Assembly: GCF_902498995.1 (NCBI RefSeq)
Contig: NZ_CABVLY010000030.1
Location: 27,654-91,653 of the forward strand
Direction: 5' to 3'
Length of the DNA: 64,000 nt
Origin: Burkholderia anthina
Lineage (GTDB): Bacteria; Pseudomonadota; Gammaproteobacteria; Burkholderiales; Burkholderiaceae
The notes beneath the pieces are model-generated. The model worked only from the letters and a program-made list of their open reading frames with translations, was not told the origin of the DNA and searched no databases. Positions 16,422 through 25,475 of the stretch are shown here, in pieces (position 1 is the first letter of the stretch; each line of letters opens with the position of its first letter). The translations under genes and the position numbers were made by a program.

Positions 16422-17684
16422 ATGCATTTATCCGAGCTCAAGTCTCTGCACGTGTCCGAACTGATCGAAATGGCCAATGGCCTGGAGATCGAAAACGCGA
16501 ACCGCCTGCGCAAGCAGGAGCTGATGTTCGCCATTCTCAAAAAGCGCGCCAAGACGGGAGAGACGATCTTCGGCGACGGCACGCTCGAAGTGCTGCCGGA
16601 CGGTTTCGGCTTCCTGCGCTCGCCGGAAATGTCGTACCTCGCGAGCACCGACGACATCTATATCAGCCCGTCGCAAATCCGCCGCTTCAACCTGCACACC
16701 GGCGACACGATCGAAGGTGAAGTCCGCACGCCGAAGGACGGCGAGCGCTACTTCGCGCTGGTGAAGGTCGACAAAGTCAACGGGCAGCCGCCCGAGGCCT
16801 CGAAACACAAGATCATGTTCGAGAACCTCACGCCGCTGCACCCGAACAAGCCGCTGTCGCTCGAGCGAGAAATGCGCGGCGAAGAGAACGTCACGGGCCG
16901 CATCATCGACATGATCGCGCCGATCGGCAAAGGCCAGCGCGGCCTGCTCGTCGCGTCGCCGAAGTCCGGCAAGACCGTGATGCTCCAGCACATCGCGCAC
17001 GCGATCAAACAGAACCACCCGGACGTGATCCTGTTCGTGCTGCTGATCGACGAACGCCCCGAAGAAGTGACCGAAATGCAGCGTTCGGTCGCCGGCGAAG
17101 TGATCGCCTCGACGTTCGACGAACCGGCCACGCGCCACGTTCAGGTCGCCGAAATGGTGATCGAGAAGGCCAAGCGCCTCGTCGAAATGAAGCACGACGT
17201 CGTGATTCTGCTCGACTCGATCACGCGCCTCGCACGTGCGTACAACACCGTGATCCCGGCGTCGGGCAAGGTGCTGACGGGCGGTGTCGACGCGAACGCA
17301 CTGCAGCGTCCGAAGCGCTTCTTCGGCGCGGCGCGCAACATCGAGGAAGGCGGCTCGCTGACGATCATCGGCACCGCGCTGATCGAAACCGGCAGCCGCA
17401 TGGACGACGTGATCTACGAAGAGTTCAAGGGCACCGGCAACATGGAAGTGCACCTCGAGCGCCGTCTCGCGGAAAAGCGCGTGTATCCGTCGATCAACCT
17501 GAACAAGTCGGGCACGCGTCGCGAAGAAATGCTGATCAAGCCCGAGATCCTTCAGAAGATCTGGGTGCTGCGCAAGTTCATCCACGACATGGACGAAGTC
17601 GAGGCAATGGAATTCCTGCTCGACAAGATCCGCCAGACGAAGAGCAATTCCGAGTTCTTCGACCTGATGCGCCGCGGCGGCTGA
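16422..17684 (+). CDS. rho: Transcription termination factor Rho
   Basis: Hexameric RNA-dependent ATPase that ends transcription. The 420 residues match the family. They begin MHLSELKSLHVSELIEMA, with an N-terminal RNA-binding cold-shock-like domain (GDGTLEVLPDGFGFLRS). Walker A is SPKSGKTVM, Walker B is VVILLDSITRLARA, and the Q/R-loop regions and the FFGAARNIEEGGSLT segment are intact. It lacks the long insertions seen in high-GC Gram-positive Rho. An intrinsic terminator follows. Confidence 0.98.
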   Translation: MHLSELKSLHVSELIEMANGLEIENANRLRKQELMFAILKKRAKTGETIFGDGTLEVLPDGFGFLRSPEMSYLASTDDIYISPSQIRRFNLHTGDTIEGEVRTPKDGERYFALVKVDKVNGQPPEASKHKIMFENLTPLHPNKPLSLEREMRGEENVTGRIIDMIAPIGKGQRGLLVASPKSGKTVMLQHIAHAIKQNHPDVILFVLLIDERPEEVTEMQRSVAGEVIASTFDEPATRHVQVAEMVIEKAKRLVEMKHDVVILLDSITRLARAYNTVIPASGKVLTGGVDANALQRPKRFFGAARNIEEGGSLTIIGTALIETGSRMDDVIYEEFKGTGNMEVHLERRLAEKRVYPSINLNKSGTRREEMLIKPEILQKIWVLRKFIHDMDEVEAMEFLLDKIRQTKSNSEFFDLMRRGG

Positions 17685-17701
17685 TCGCCCTCGCCCGCAA
17701 G

Positions 17702-17736
17702 AACGGCCGCCCGCGTTTCGCCCGGCGGCCGTTTTT
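17702..17736 (+). terminator. Rho gene intrinsic terminator
   Basis: AACGGCCGC pairs with GCGGCCGTT across a 14-nt loop, ending in five T, 18 nt after the rho stop. Confidence 0.85.
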
Positions 17737-17743
17737 CGGCCCC

Positions 17744-17777
17744 AACCTGAACGTGAACGTACAGGTTGATCTATAAT
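17744..17777 (+). promoter_or_regulatory. Promoter and dyad operator of the merR-MFS unit
   Basis: AACCTG at 17744-17749 and CAGGTT at 17762-17767 form an interrupted palindrome whose inner bases (ACGT) also match. It sits just upstream of a perfect TATAAT at 17772-17777, 33 nt before the MerR-family gene. The dyad covers the -35 position, consistent with binding by the encoded regulator. Confidence 0.6.
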
Positions 17778-17809
17778 CGCGTCACCCTGCCGACCGAATT
17801 CCCGCCCCG

Positions 17810-18310
17810 ATGCCGAACGACGCCTCCCCCTCGCTGCTGACCGTGAGCGACGCCGCGTCGCGGCTCGGCGTCACGCCCCGCACGCTGAAGTACTACGAAG
17901 AGCGCGGGCTCGTCACCCCGTCGCGCAGCGGGGGCCGCTACCGGCTGTACGACGAGGCCGATCTCGAACGCTTCGCCCGCATCCTGCGGCTGCGCTCGCT
18001 CGGCTTCTCGCTGCACGGCATCACCGAGATGCTCAAGCGCCCGCTCGAGGAAACGGGCGACGGGCGACGCCGTTACTCCGACACGTCGCTGCGCGAAATC
18101 CGCACCGGCCTCGCCGCGCAGATCGACACGCTCGACGAGCGGATCGCGGCCGTCCAGCGTGAACTGAAGGAAGCCGTCGCGCTGCGCAAGGAACTGCAGC
18201 ACGACATCGACTACATCGAACGGCGTCTCGCCGGCGAAAACCCCGATGCGCTGATCGCGCAGCGGCAGGCCGAAGCCGGCACACGCCGCTCGCGCAAGGA
18301 CCGGGCATGA
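17810..18310 (+). CDS. MerR-family transcriptional regulator
   Basis: 166 residues. The MerR winged HTH is at about 8-76 (LTVSDAASRLGVTPRTLKYYEERGLVTPSRSGGRYRLYDEADLERF). A long coiled-coil dimerisation helix (about 95-145) follows, then a basic tail. There is no cysteine-rich metal-binding C-terminus, so a metal sensor is unlikely. Its stop overlaps the start of the MFS gene as ATGA, so it probably controls that transporter and its own promoter. The inducer is unknown. Confidence 0.88.
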   Translation: MPNDASPSLLTVSDAASRLGVTPRTLKYYEERGLVTPSRSGGRYRLYDEADLERFARILRLRSLGFSLHGITEMLKRPLEETGDGRRRYSDTSLREIRTGLAAQIDTLDERIAAVQRELKEAVALRKELQHDIDYIERRLAGENPDALIAQRQAEAGTRRSRKDRA

Positions 18311-19863
18311 ACCTCGCGCCCGACCGCTCGCCGCTGTGGAGCCGCGCGAACCTGCGCGCGGACCTGTTCCCGTGGGCGCTCGCGCTCGTCACCGGCATCG
18401 ACTATTTCGACAACGCGGCCTTCTCGTTCTTCGCGAGCTACATTGCCGGAGGCATCAACGCGTCGCCCGACGAGCTCGTGTGGTCGTCGAGCGCGTATGC
18501 GGTCATGGCCGTGCTCGGCATCCTGCAGCAGCAATGGTGGGTCGACCGGCTCGGGCATCGCCGCTACGTCGCCGGCTGCATGCTGATGTTCTCGCTGGGC
18601 GCGATCGCGGCCGCGCTCGCCGACACGTCGCTCGAGCTCGCCTTCGCGCGCGGCTTTCAGGGCTATTTCATCGGACCGATGATGGGCGCCTGCCGGATCC
18701 TGATCCAGATCAGCTTCAAGCCGCAGGAACGGCCGCCCGCCACGCGCGCGTTCCTGATCATGATCCTGCTCGGCAGCGCGCTTGCGCCGATCGTCGGCGG
18801 GCTGCTCGTCGCACATTCGACGTGGCGCGCGCTGTTCGCATGGACGGCGCCTGCCGGCATCGCGTTCGCGATCCTCGCCCTGCTCACGCTGCCCGATTCG
18901 GGCAGGACGCCCGACGACGAACGCGGCTCCGGGCACTTCTGGCCGTATGTCGTGTTCGCGCTCGCGCAAGGCGCGCTGCAGATCGTGCTGCAGCAAGTGC
19001 ACTATCAGCTCTACAGCGGCTCGCCGATGCTGATCCTGCTGACGATCGCAGGCCTCGGTGCGCTCGCGTGGTTCGCGTATCACCAGTGGAACCATCCGAC
19101 GCCGCTCGTGCGGCTGCATGCATTGCGCGAGCGCACGTTCCAGGTCGGGCTGCTGCTGTACATGTTCTATTACTACGAGTCGACGGCTTTCAGTTACCTG
19201 ACCTCCCGGATGCTCGAAGGCGGCCTCGGCTATCCGGTCGAGAACGCCGGGCGCCTGGTCGGCTCGATGTCGCTGATCTCGGCCACCGCGCTGTTCGCCT
19301 ACCTGCGCTACGCGAAGCTCGTCACGCACAAGAAATGGTTCGTCGTGCCGGGGTTCGCGATCGCGATCATCGCCGCGCTGTGGATGACGCGGATGACGCC
19401 GCAGGTCGGCGAGGCCGCGCTGATCGGCCCGCTGCTGCTGCGCGGGCTGCTGCTGCTGTTCATCGTGCTGCCCGTCGCGAACCTGACGTTCCGCATCTTC
19501 GCGATCGACGAATACACGCACGGCTACCGGCTGAAGAACATCGTGCGGCAACTGACGATCTCGTTCGCGACGTCGTCGGTGATCATCGTCGAACAGCACC
19601 GCCTGGCCGTGCACCAGACGCGGCTCGTCGAGCGTGCGAACGCGTTCGATCCGGTGTTCCAGCAAACCGTCGACGCCCTCACGCACAGCTACGCGGCGGC
19701 CGGCCACGCGCTGAACGAAGCGCACAGCCTCGCGATCGCATCGATCGCGCGGATGGTCGCACAGCAGGCGTCGTTCCTCGCATCGCTCGACGGCTTCTAT
19801 TTCCTCGCGGGCGTCGCGCTCATCGGCGGCCTCTTTGCGGCATGGCAAAAAGAGATCGATTGA
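18307..19863 (+). CDS. MFS transporter, probably DHA2-like drug exporter
   Basis: 518 residues with about 14 hydrophobic segments, in keeping with 14-TM drug:H+ antiporters. The first helix region is WALALVTGIDYFDNAAFSFFASYIAG. A motif-A-like loop WWVDRLGHRRYVAG lies between TM2 and TM3, and GFQGYFIGPMMGA is a motif-C-like region. It is translationally coupled to the MerR gene by a 4-bp overlap. The substrate is not predictable from sequence. No outer-membrane or fusion-protein partner is adjacent. Confidence 0.85.
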   Translation: MNLAPDRSPLWSRANLRADLFPWALALVTGIDYFDNAAFSFFASYIAGGINASPDELVWSSSAYAVMAVLGILQQQWWVDRLGHRRYVAGCMLMFSLGAIAAALADTSLELAFARGFQGYFIGPMMGACRILIQISFKPQERPPATRAFLIMILLGSALAPIVGGLLVAHSTWRALFAWTAPAGIAFAILALLTLPDSGRTPDDERGSGHFWPYVVFALAQGALQIVLQQVHYQLYSGSPMLILLTIAGLGALAWFAYHQWNHPTPLVRLHALRERTFQVGLLLYMFYYYESTAFSYLTSRMLEGGLGYPVENAGRLVGSMSLISATALFAYLRYAKLVTHKKWFVVPGFAIAIIAALWMTRMTPQVGEAALIGPLLLRGLLLLFIVLPVANLTFRIFAIDEYTHGYRLKNIVRQLTISFATSSVIIVEQHRLAVHQTRLVERANAFDPVFQQTVDALTHSYAAAGHALNEAHSLAIASIARMVAQQASFLASLDGFYFLAGVALIGGLFAAWQKEID

Positions 19864-19901
19864 GTTAAAAGACAGGCTTTGGATTTCCGTATGCCGTCTC
19901 C

Positions 19902-20735
19902 ATGCTTTCGAAACTGACCCGCTGGTTCGATGAGCGCCGCCGCGACCGCGCGCTGCGCAGCCATCCGATTCCCGACGCGCTGTGGCAGCAGACCGTCGAG
20001 CGGCTGCCGTTCCTCGCCGCGCTGCCGCCGGGCGACGTCGGCCGGCTGCGCGAGCTGACGAGCCTGTTCATCGCAAAGAAATCGTTTTCGACCGCGCACG
20101 GGCTCGAGCTGACCGACGCGATGGTCGTCGCGATCGCCGCGCAAGCGTGCCTGCCCGTGTTGAATCTCGACCTGTCGCTGTACGACGGCTGGGTCGGCGT
20201 CGTCGTGTACCCAGGCGAATTCGTGATCCGCAAGACCGTGCAGGACGAGGACGGCGTCGTGCACGAAGTCGAGCAGGACGCGAGCGGCGAAGCATGGGAA
20301 GGCGGCCCGGTGATCCTGTCGTGGGAAGACGCGCAGATGACCGACGGCCGCGACGCGTACAACGTCGTGATCCACGAGTTCGCGCACAAGATCGACATGG
20401 TGAACGGCGCGGCCGACGGCTATCCGCCCCTATTTCGCCGCTGGCATGCGCCGCACCTCGATGCGCAGGCATGGGCCGACGTGTTCGAACACGCGTACGA
20501 TCAGTTCTGCGCGCGGGTCGATGCGGTGCCGGACCGTGCGTGGGCACGCTTCGAGCGCGACTCGCTGATCGATCCGTATGCGGCCGATCACCCGTCGGAA
20601 TTCTTCGCGGTGTGCAGCGAAGCGCTGTTCGTGCGACCGCGCGCGTTCGAGTCCGAATTTCCGGAGCTCTACCGGCTGCTCGCCCGCTATTACCGGCAGG
20701 ATCCGGCCGGCACCGGCGCGCTCGACGCACGTTGA
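19902..20735 (+). CDS. mtfA: M90-family zinc metallopeptidase, MtfA-like
   Basis: 277 residues. The gluzincin motif HEFAHK (His158, Glu159, His162) and a downstream Glu region (DHPSEFFAVCSEALF) match MtfA, the E. coli aminopeptidase-like protein that interacts with the Mlc regulator of glucose uptake. In Burkholderia that pathway partner may not apply, so the name rests on family similarity. It begins 38 bp after the MFS gene on the same strand. There is no signal peptide. Confidence 0.87.
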   Translation: MLSKLTRWFDERRRDRALRSHPIPDALWQQTVERLPFLAALPPGDVGRLRELTSLFIAKKSFSTAHGLELTDAMVVAIAAQACLPVLNLDLSLYDGWVGVVVYPGEFVIRKTVQDEDGVVHEVEQDASGEAWEGGPVILSWEDAQMTDGRDAYNVVIHEFAHKIDMVNGAADGYPPLFRRWHAPHLDAQAWADVFEHAYDQFCARVDAVPDRAWARFERDSLIDPYAADHPSEFFAVCSEALFVRPRAFESEFPELYRLLARYYRQDPAGTGALDAR

Positions 20736-20762
20736 AAAATATTCGTCAACCATCTGATTTTC

Positions 20763-20771
20763 TGGCATAAT
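20763..20771 (+). promoter_or_regulatory. Probable rpmE2 promoter, extended -10
   Basis: TGGCATAAT, an extended -10 (TGG plus CATAAT), lies about 120 nt upstream of the ribosomal protein L31 gene in an AT-rich segment just after mtfA. Confidence 0.4.
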
Positions 20772-20892
20772 CGCCGTTTTTCGACCTTAGGCAAGTGGCT
20801 CGCGCCGGGCTTGACGTCGGCTGATCCGCGCACATTGCGCGATCCGGCACGGCAAGCGGCGGGTTGGCTACCGCTCTCACCAAGGAAAGACC

Positions 20893-21159
20893 ATGAAAGA
20901 AGGCATCCACCCGAACTACCGCGAAGTCGTCTTCCAAGACATGTCGAACGGCTTCAAGTTCATCACGCGCTCGACGATCCAGACGCGTGAAAACATCGAA
21001 CTCGACGGCAAAACCTACCCGCTCGCCAAGATCGAAGTGTCGTCGGAATCGCACTCGTTCTACACGGGTCAGCAAAAGATCATGGACACGGCAGGCCGTG
21101 TCGAGAAGTTCAAGAACAAGTTCGGCGCACGCGCCAACGGCAAGGCTGCTGCAAAGTAA
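20893..21159 (+). CDS. rpmE2: Large ribosomal subunit protein bL31, type B
   Basis: 88 residues starting MKEGIHPNYREVVFQDMSNG, the type B form of L31. It lacks the zinc-binding cysteines of type A L31. The conserved FYTGQQKIMDTAGRVEKFKNKF end is complete. Its ATG follows AAGGAAAG. A strong terminator follows within 50 bp. Confidence 0.97.
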   Translation: MKEGIHPNYREVVFQDMSNGFKFITRSTIQTRENIELDGKTYPLAKIEVSSESHSFYTGQQKIMDTAGRVEKFKNKFGARANGKAAAK

Positions 21160-21202
21160 GCCTTGCACCGATCCGGTGGTTGCAATGCACCGGTACCGCA
21201 CG

Positions 21203-21229
21203 AAAGGGCAGCCCAGGCTGCCCTTTTTT
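21203..21229 (+). terminator. Intrinsic terminator after rpmE2
   Basis: AAAGGGCAGCC pairs with GGCTGCCCTTT around a one-base centre, followed by a run of six T. Confidence 0.92.
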
Positions 21230-21376
21230 GTCTCCGCTCGCCGGCAAACCGGCGGCCGGCACCGGGCAATCGTCTGACGCGCATCGTCCGGCGCGTCTAC
21301 AATGCCGGATGCTCGAAATCGGCGCGAGCGCGCACGATTGCGCCGGCCGCCCGCTCATAACAAATCGCTCATCTGC

Positions 21377-23134
21377 ATGAAGCCTGTCGTTCGTCTGACC
21401 GCCTCCGCCACGCGCGCGCTGCCGCGCTGGCTGCTGCTCACGCTGTGCCTCGTCTATGCGGCGTTCGGCCTGTTCGGCCGCGACCCGTGGAAGAACGAGG
21501 ACGCGGCGGGCTTCGGCGTCATGTGGACGATGGCCACCGGCCAGTGGCACGACTGGCTGCTGCCGAACCTCGTCGGCAAGTTCATTACGACGGACGGCCC
21601 GCTCGGCTACTGGCTCGGCGCGCTGTCGATCCGCGCGCTGGCGCCGTGGGTCGACGCGAGCAACGCATCGCGGGTCGACACGGGCGTGCTGTTCTGCATC
21701 GCGTGCGCGTTCGTCTGGTACGCCGCCTACCTGCTCGGCCGGCGCGCCGAAGTCCAGCCGTTCAAGTACGCATTCGGCGGCGAGCCCGAGCCGCGCGACT
21801 ACGGCCGCACGCTCGCCGACGGCGCGCTGCTGATCCTCGTCGCCTGCTTCGGACTCGCGGAACGCGGCCACGAAACGACGCCGCAGCTCGCCCAGTTCGC
21901 ATGGATCGCGATGCTCGTGTACGGCATCGTGCGCGGCATCGACAAGCCGATGCAGGGCGCGCTGTGGTGGGGCGTCGCGATCGGCCTCGTCGCGCTGTCC
22001 GGCAACCCCGTGCTCGTCGTCGCACTGCTCGCCGGCACGGCCGCGCTGTGGCTCGTCACGCCGGAGATGCGCAACCTGCGCCTGCCGATGATCGGCGTGC
22101 CGCTCGCGGCCGCCATCTTCGCGCTGTGGCCGCTCGCCGCGCTCCACGCGGCGCCCGACGACGCCGCATGGTTCTTCAACCAGTGGATCCACGGCAGCCT
22201 GATGCGCTTCTCGGGCCCGCCGACCGAAGTGCTCGGTTATGCGGCGAAAAACCTGCCGCTCTTCACGTGGCCCGCGTGGCCGCTCGCGATCTGGGCGTGG
22301 TGGAGCTGGACCGGCATGCGCCGCCGCGCGCACATCGCGATTCCGCTGTCGGTCGTGGTGCCGCTCATCGCACTCGTGATCCTGCAGAGCCAGCAGTCGA
22401 ACCGCATGTACATGCTGCTGCTGCCGCCGCTCGCGGTGCTCGCGACCTTCGCGCTGCCGACCCTCAAGCGCGGCGCGATCAATGCGATCGACTGGTTCGC
22501 AGTGCTCAGCTTCACGATTCTCGGCTCCTTCGTCTGGCTCGTGTGGCTCGCGTCGCTCACCGGCTTCCCGCATCCGCTCGCGCGTAACCTCGCGCGTCTC
22601 GTGCCCGGCTACGAGCCGCATTTCAAGATCCTGTCGTTCGTCTGCGCGGTGATCGTCACCGTCTGCTGGTTCATGCTCGCGCGCTGGCGCATCTCGCGCC
22701 AGCCGAAGGTGCTGTGGCGCAGCGTCGTGCTGTCGGGCGCCGGCACCACGCTGATGTGGGTGCTGCTGATGACGCTGTGGCTGCCGATCGTCAATTACGG
22801 CCGGACCTACAGCGACGTCGCGCAACAGATCGCGTCCCACTTGCCGAAAGACTATGAGTGCATCTCGCCTGTCCGGCTCGGCGATGCGCAGATCGCGACC
22901 TTCGCGTACTTCGGCGACATGCACTTCGAATTCTCGGGCGACTGCGACGTGATCCTGCGCCAGGACCGCTCCGACTTCGGCGAGCCGAGCGCGATGTCGC
23001 AATACGTGTGGCGTCTCGTGTGGGAAGGCCGCCGCGTCGCCGACCGCGACGAGCGCTTCCGCCTGTACGAGCGGATCGAACGGCCGAAGACGCCGGTCAA
23101 GCGGCGCGGCCCGCGCCACCGGGTGGTCGATTGA
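21377..23134 (+). CDS. ArnT-like GT-C family glycosyltransferase
   Basis: 585-residue polytopic membrane protein of the PMT/ArnT superfamily. The N-terminal hydrophobic helix is followed by a periplasmic loop with the acidic motif FGRDPWKNEDAAGFGVMW, the position of the catalytic Asp in GT-C enzymes. About eleven further hydrophobic segments and a C-terminal soluble portion (FAYFGDMHFEFSGDCDVILR) follow. It differs from the ArnT at 46.9 kb, where the same loop reads IPSDEGRYAEMA. The ATG at 21377 (MKPVVRLTAS) is the conserved-looking start. Donor and acceptor are unknown; polyprenyl-linked sugars are usual for the family. A MATE gene follows after 2 bp. Confidence 0.85.
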   Translation: MKPVVRLTASATRALPRWLLLTLCLVYAAFGLFGRDPWKNEDAAGFGVMWTMATGQWHDWLLPNLVGKFITTDGPLGYWLGALSIRALAPWVDASNASRVDTGVLFCIACAFVWYAAYLLGRRAEVQPFKYAFGGEPEPRDYGRTLADGALLILVACFGLAERGHETTPQLAQFAWIAMLVYGIVRGIDKPMQGALWWGVAIGLVALSGNPVLVVALLAGTAALWLVTPEMRNLRLPMIGVPLAAAIFALWPLAALHAAPDDAAWFFNQWIHGSLMRFSGPPTEVLGYAAKNLPLFTWPAWPLAIWAWWSWTGMRRRAHIAIPLSVVVPLIALVILQSQQSNRMYMLLLPPLAVLATFALPTLKRGAINAIDWFAVLSFTILGSFVWLVWLASLTGFPHPLARNLARLVPGYEPHFKILSFVCAVIVTVCWFMLARWRISRQPKVLWRSVVLSGAGTTLMWVLLMTLWLPIVNYGRTYSDVAQQIASHLPKDYECISPVRLGDAQIATFAYFGDMHFEFSGDCDVILRQDRSDFGEPSAMSQYVWRLVWEGRRVADRDERFRLYERIERPKTPVKRRGPRHRVVD

Positions 23135-23136
23135 CG

Positions 23137-24492
23137 ATGTTCGCCGACATCCGCCGGATCGTCGGCCTCGCATGGCCGGTGCTCGTCGGCCAGCTCGCGA
23201 TCATCGCGTTCGGCGTGATCGACACGGCCATGGTCGGCCGCTACTCGGCCATCGACCTGGCCGCGCTCGGGCTCGGTTCGTCGATCTACGTGTCCGTCTA
23301 CATCGGCCTGACGGGCATCCTGTCCGCGCTGCAACCGATCACCGGGCAACTGTACGGCGCGCGGCGCCATGCGGAGATCGGCGAGGAAGTCCGCCAGGCG
23401 CTGTGGCTCGCGCTGATGCTCGCGGCACCCGGCTTCCTGCTGCTGCATTTTCCCGAACCGCTGCTGCATATCGCACACGCGCCGCCCGCGCTGCACGACC
23501 GCACCGTCGATTACCTGCGCATCCTGTCGTACGGCCTGCCGGCCAGCCTCGTATTCCGGATCTACAACGCGCTGACCAATGCGGCCGGCAAGCCGCGGCT
23601 CGCGATGATCCTGCAGATCGGCGCGCTGCTGCTCAAGTTTCCGCTCAACGTGTGGTTCATCTTCGGCGGCTACGGCGTGCCGGCGCTCGGCGGCCCCGGC
23701 TGCGGGCTCGCGAGCACGCTGATCAACTGGGCGCTCGCGCTGATCGGCTTCACGCTGCTCGCGAAGCTCGACGTGTTCGCGCCGCTGTCGATCTTCTCGC
23801 GCTTTTGCTGGCCCGTATGGGCGCGCCAGAAGGCGATCCTGAAGCTCGGCGTGCCGATGGGCCTGTCGTACCTGATCGAAGTCACGTCGTACACGTGCAT
23901 GGCGCTCTTCATCGCGCAGTTCGGCACGACGACGCTCGCCGGCCACCAGATCGCCGGCAACATCGGCGCGGTACTGTACATGACGCCGCTGTCGATCGGC
24001 GTGGCGGCGTCGACGCTCGTCGCGCGCGCGCTCGGCGCCGGCCGCCCGGACGAGGCACGGCTGCTCGGACGCCACAGCGTGATGCTCGCGTGCGGGATCG
24101 CCGCAGCGTACGGCGTGCTCGTGTTCACGCTGCGTCCGCTGATCGTCAGCGGCTACACGCCGAATCCGGCCGTCGCAGCCGCCGCGCTGCCGCTCGTCGC
24201 GATCGTCACCTGCTATCACTTCTTCGACGCGCTGCAGATCACGTCCGCCTTCGTGCTGCGCGCGTACAAGGTCGCGGTCGTGCCGACCGTGATCTACGCG
24301 GTCGCGCTGTGGGGCGTGGGGCTCGGCGGCGGCTACGTGATCGGCTTCGACGTCGGCGGCATCGCACCCGCGTGGCTGACGGGCGCGCGCGGCTTCTGGT
24401 TCGCCAACACGATCAGCCTGATGCTGGCGGGCGCGGGGCTCGCGCTGTATCTGCGGCGCGTGAGCCGCGCCCACCTGCCCGTGCGCGCCTGA
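23137..24492 (+). CDS. MATE-family efflux transporter
   Basis: 451 residues with about 12 hydrophobic helices in the two-bundle MATE arrangement. It begins MFADIRRIVGLAWPVLVGQLAIIAFGVIDTAMVGRYSA, and the GLGSSIYVSVYIGLTG and PLNVWFIFGGYGVPALGGPGCGLA segments match the NorM branch. It starts 2 bp after the glycosyltransferase stop, so the two are probably co-transcribed. Exported substrates are unknown. It is convergent with the aco operon. Confidence 0.92.
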   Translation: MFADIRRIVGLAWPVLVGQLAIIAFGVIDTAMVGRYSAIDLAALGLGSSIYVSVYIGLTGILSALQPITGQLYGARRHAEIGEEVRQALWLALMLAAPGFLLLHFPEPLLHIAHAPPALHDRTVDYLRILSYGLPASLVFRIYNALTNAAGKPRLAMILQIGALLLKFPLNVWFIFGGYGVPALGGPGCGLASTLINWALALIGFTLLAKLDVFAPLSIFSRFCWPVWARQKAILKLGVPMGLSYLIEVTSYTCMALFIAQFGTTTLAGHQIAGNIGAVLYMTPLSIGVAASTLVARALGAGRPDEARLLGRHSVMLACGIAAAYGVLVFTLRPLIVSGYTPNPAVAAAALPLVAIVTCYHFFDALQITSAFVLRAYKVAVVPTVIYAVALWGVGLGGGYVIGFDVGGIAPAWLTGARGFWFANTISLMLAGAGLALYLRRVSRAHLPVRA

Positions 24493-24507
24493 CGCGCCGC
24501 CGGCTGC

Positions 24508-25473
24508 CTACGCGTGCGCCAGCACGTCGGCCGCGTGATACGACGAGCGCACGAGCGGACCGGCGACCACCTCTCTGAAACCGAGCGCAAGCCCCTCGTC
24601 GCGCCAAGCGGCGAACGCGTCCGGGCTCACGTAGCGCCGCACCGGCAGGTGGTGCGCGGACGGGGCGAGATACTGGCCGAGCGTCAGCACGTCGACCTCC
24701 TGCGCGCGCAGTTCGCGCAGCGTGCGCCTCACCTCGTCGTCCCGCTCGCCGAGCCCGAGCATCAATCCCGATTTCGTCACGAGCGTCGGCCGCGCGGCCT
24801 TCGCCTGCGCAAGCAGTTCGAGCGAGCCGCGATAGTCGGCGCCCGGTCGCGCCGCGCGATACAACGACGGCACCGTCTCGATGTTGTGATTGAGCACGTC
24901 AGGCCACGCCACCGACAGCGCGTCGAGCGCACGGGCGACGCGGCCGCGAAAATCGGGCGTCAGCACCTCGACGCCGATACCCGGCACGCTCGCGCGCACC
25001 GCTGCGATACAGGCGGCGAAATGCGCGGCACCGCCGTCGCGCAGATCGTCGCGGTCGACCGACGTGATCACGACATAACGCAGCCCGAGCGCCGCGACCG
25101 CATCGGCAAGCCGCGCGGGCTCGTCCGGGTCGAGCGGCTCGGGACGGCCATGCGCGACGTCGCAGAACGGGCAGCGCCGCGTACACAGGCCGCCCATGAT
25201 CATGAAGGTCGCCGTGCGCTGCGCGAAGCATTCGCCGATGTTCGGACACATCGCCTCCTCGCAGACGGAATGCAGCCGGTGATCGCGCAGCACGGCCGCC
25301 ATGTCGGCGACCGCCCCGCTCATCATCGGCCGCGCCCGCAGCCACGGCGGCTTCGGCAGCGCCGCGCCGGCCGCGGGCTCGATGCGCACCGGAATGCGCG
25401 CGAGCTTGTCGCGGCTCCTCGCGCCCGGCTGGCCAAGCGCGGTGAAGCTGGGTCGTTCAAGCGCGGCGGCCAT
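24508..25473 (-). CDS. lipA: Lipoyl synthase paralogue of the acetoin operon
   Basis: Radical-SAM enzyme inserting sulfur into octanoyl-lysine. The 321 residues contain the auxiliary cluster motif CEEAMCPNIGEC, the radical-SAM motif CTRRCPFC and the C-terminal RSSY motif, so it looks fully active. Its position 2 bp after acoC suggests it lipoylates the AcoC lipoyl domain. A housekeeping lipA is expected elsewhere with lipB, so this is a dedicated second copy. Start MAAALERPSFTAL. Confidence 0.93.
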   Translation of the reverse strand: MAAALERPSFTALGQPGARSRDKLARIPVRIEPAAGAALPKPPWLRARPMMSGAVADMAAVLRDHRLHSVCEEAMCPNIGECFAQRTATFMIMGGLCTRRCPFCDVAHGRPEPLDPDEPARLADAVAALGLRYVVITSVDRDDLRDGGAAHFAACIAAVRASVPGIGVEVLTPDFRGRVARALDALSVAWPDVLNHNIETVPSLYRAARPGADYRGSLELLAQAKAARPTLVTKSGLMLGLGERDDEVRRTLRELRAQEVDVLTLGQYLAPSAHHLPVRRYVSPDAFAAWRDEGLALGFREVVAGPLVRSSYHAADVLAHA

Positions 25474-25475
25474 CG

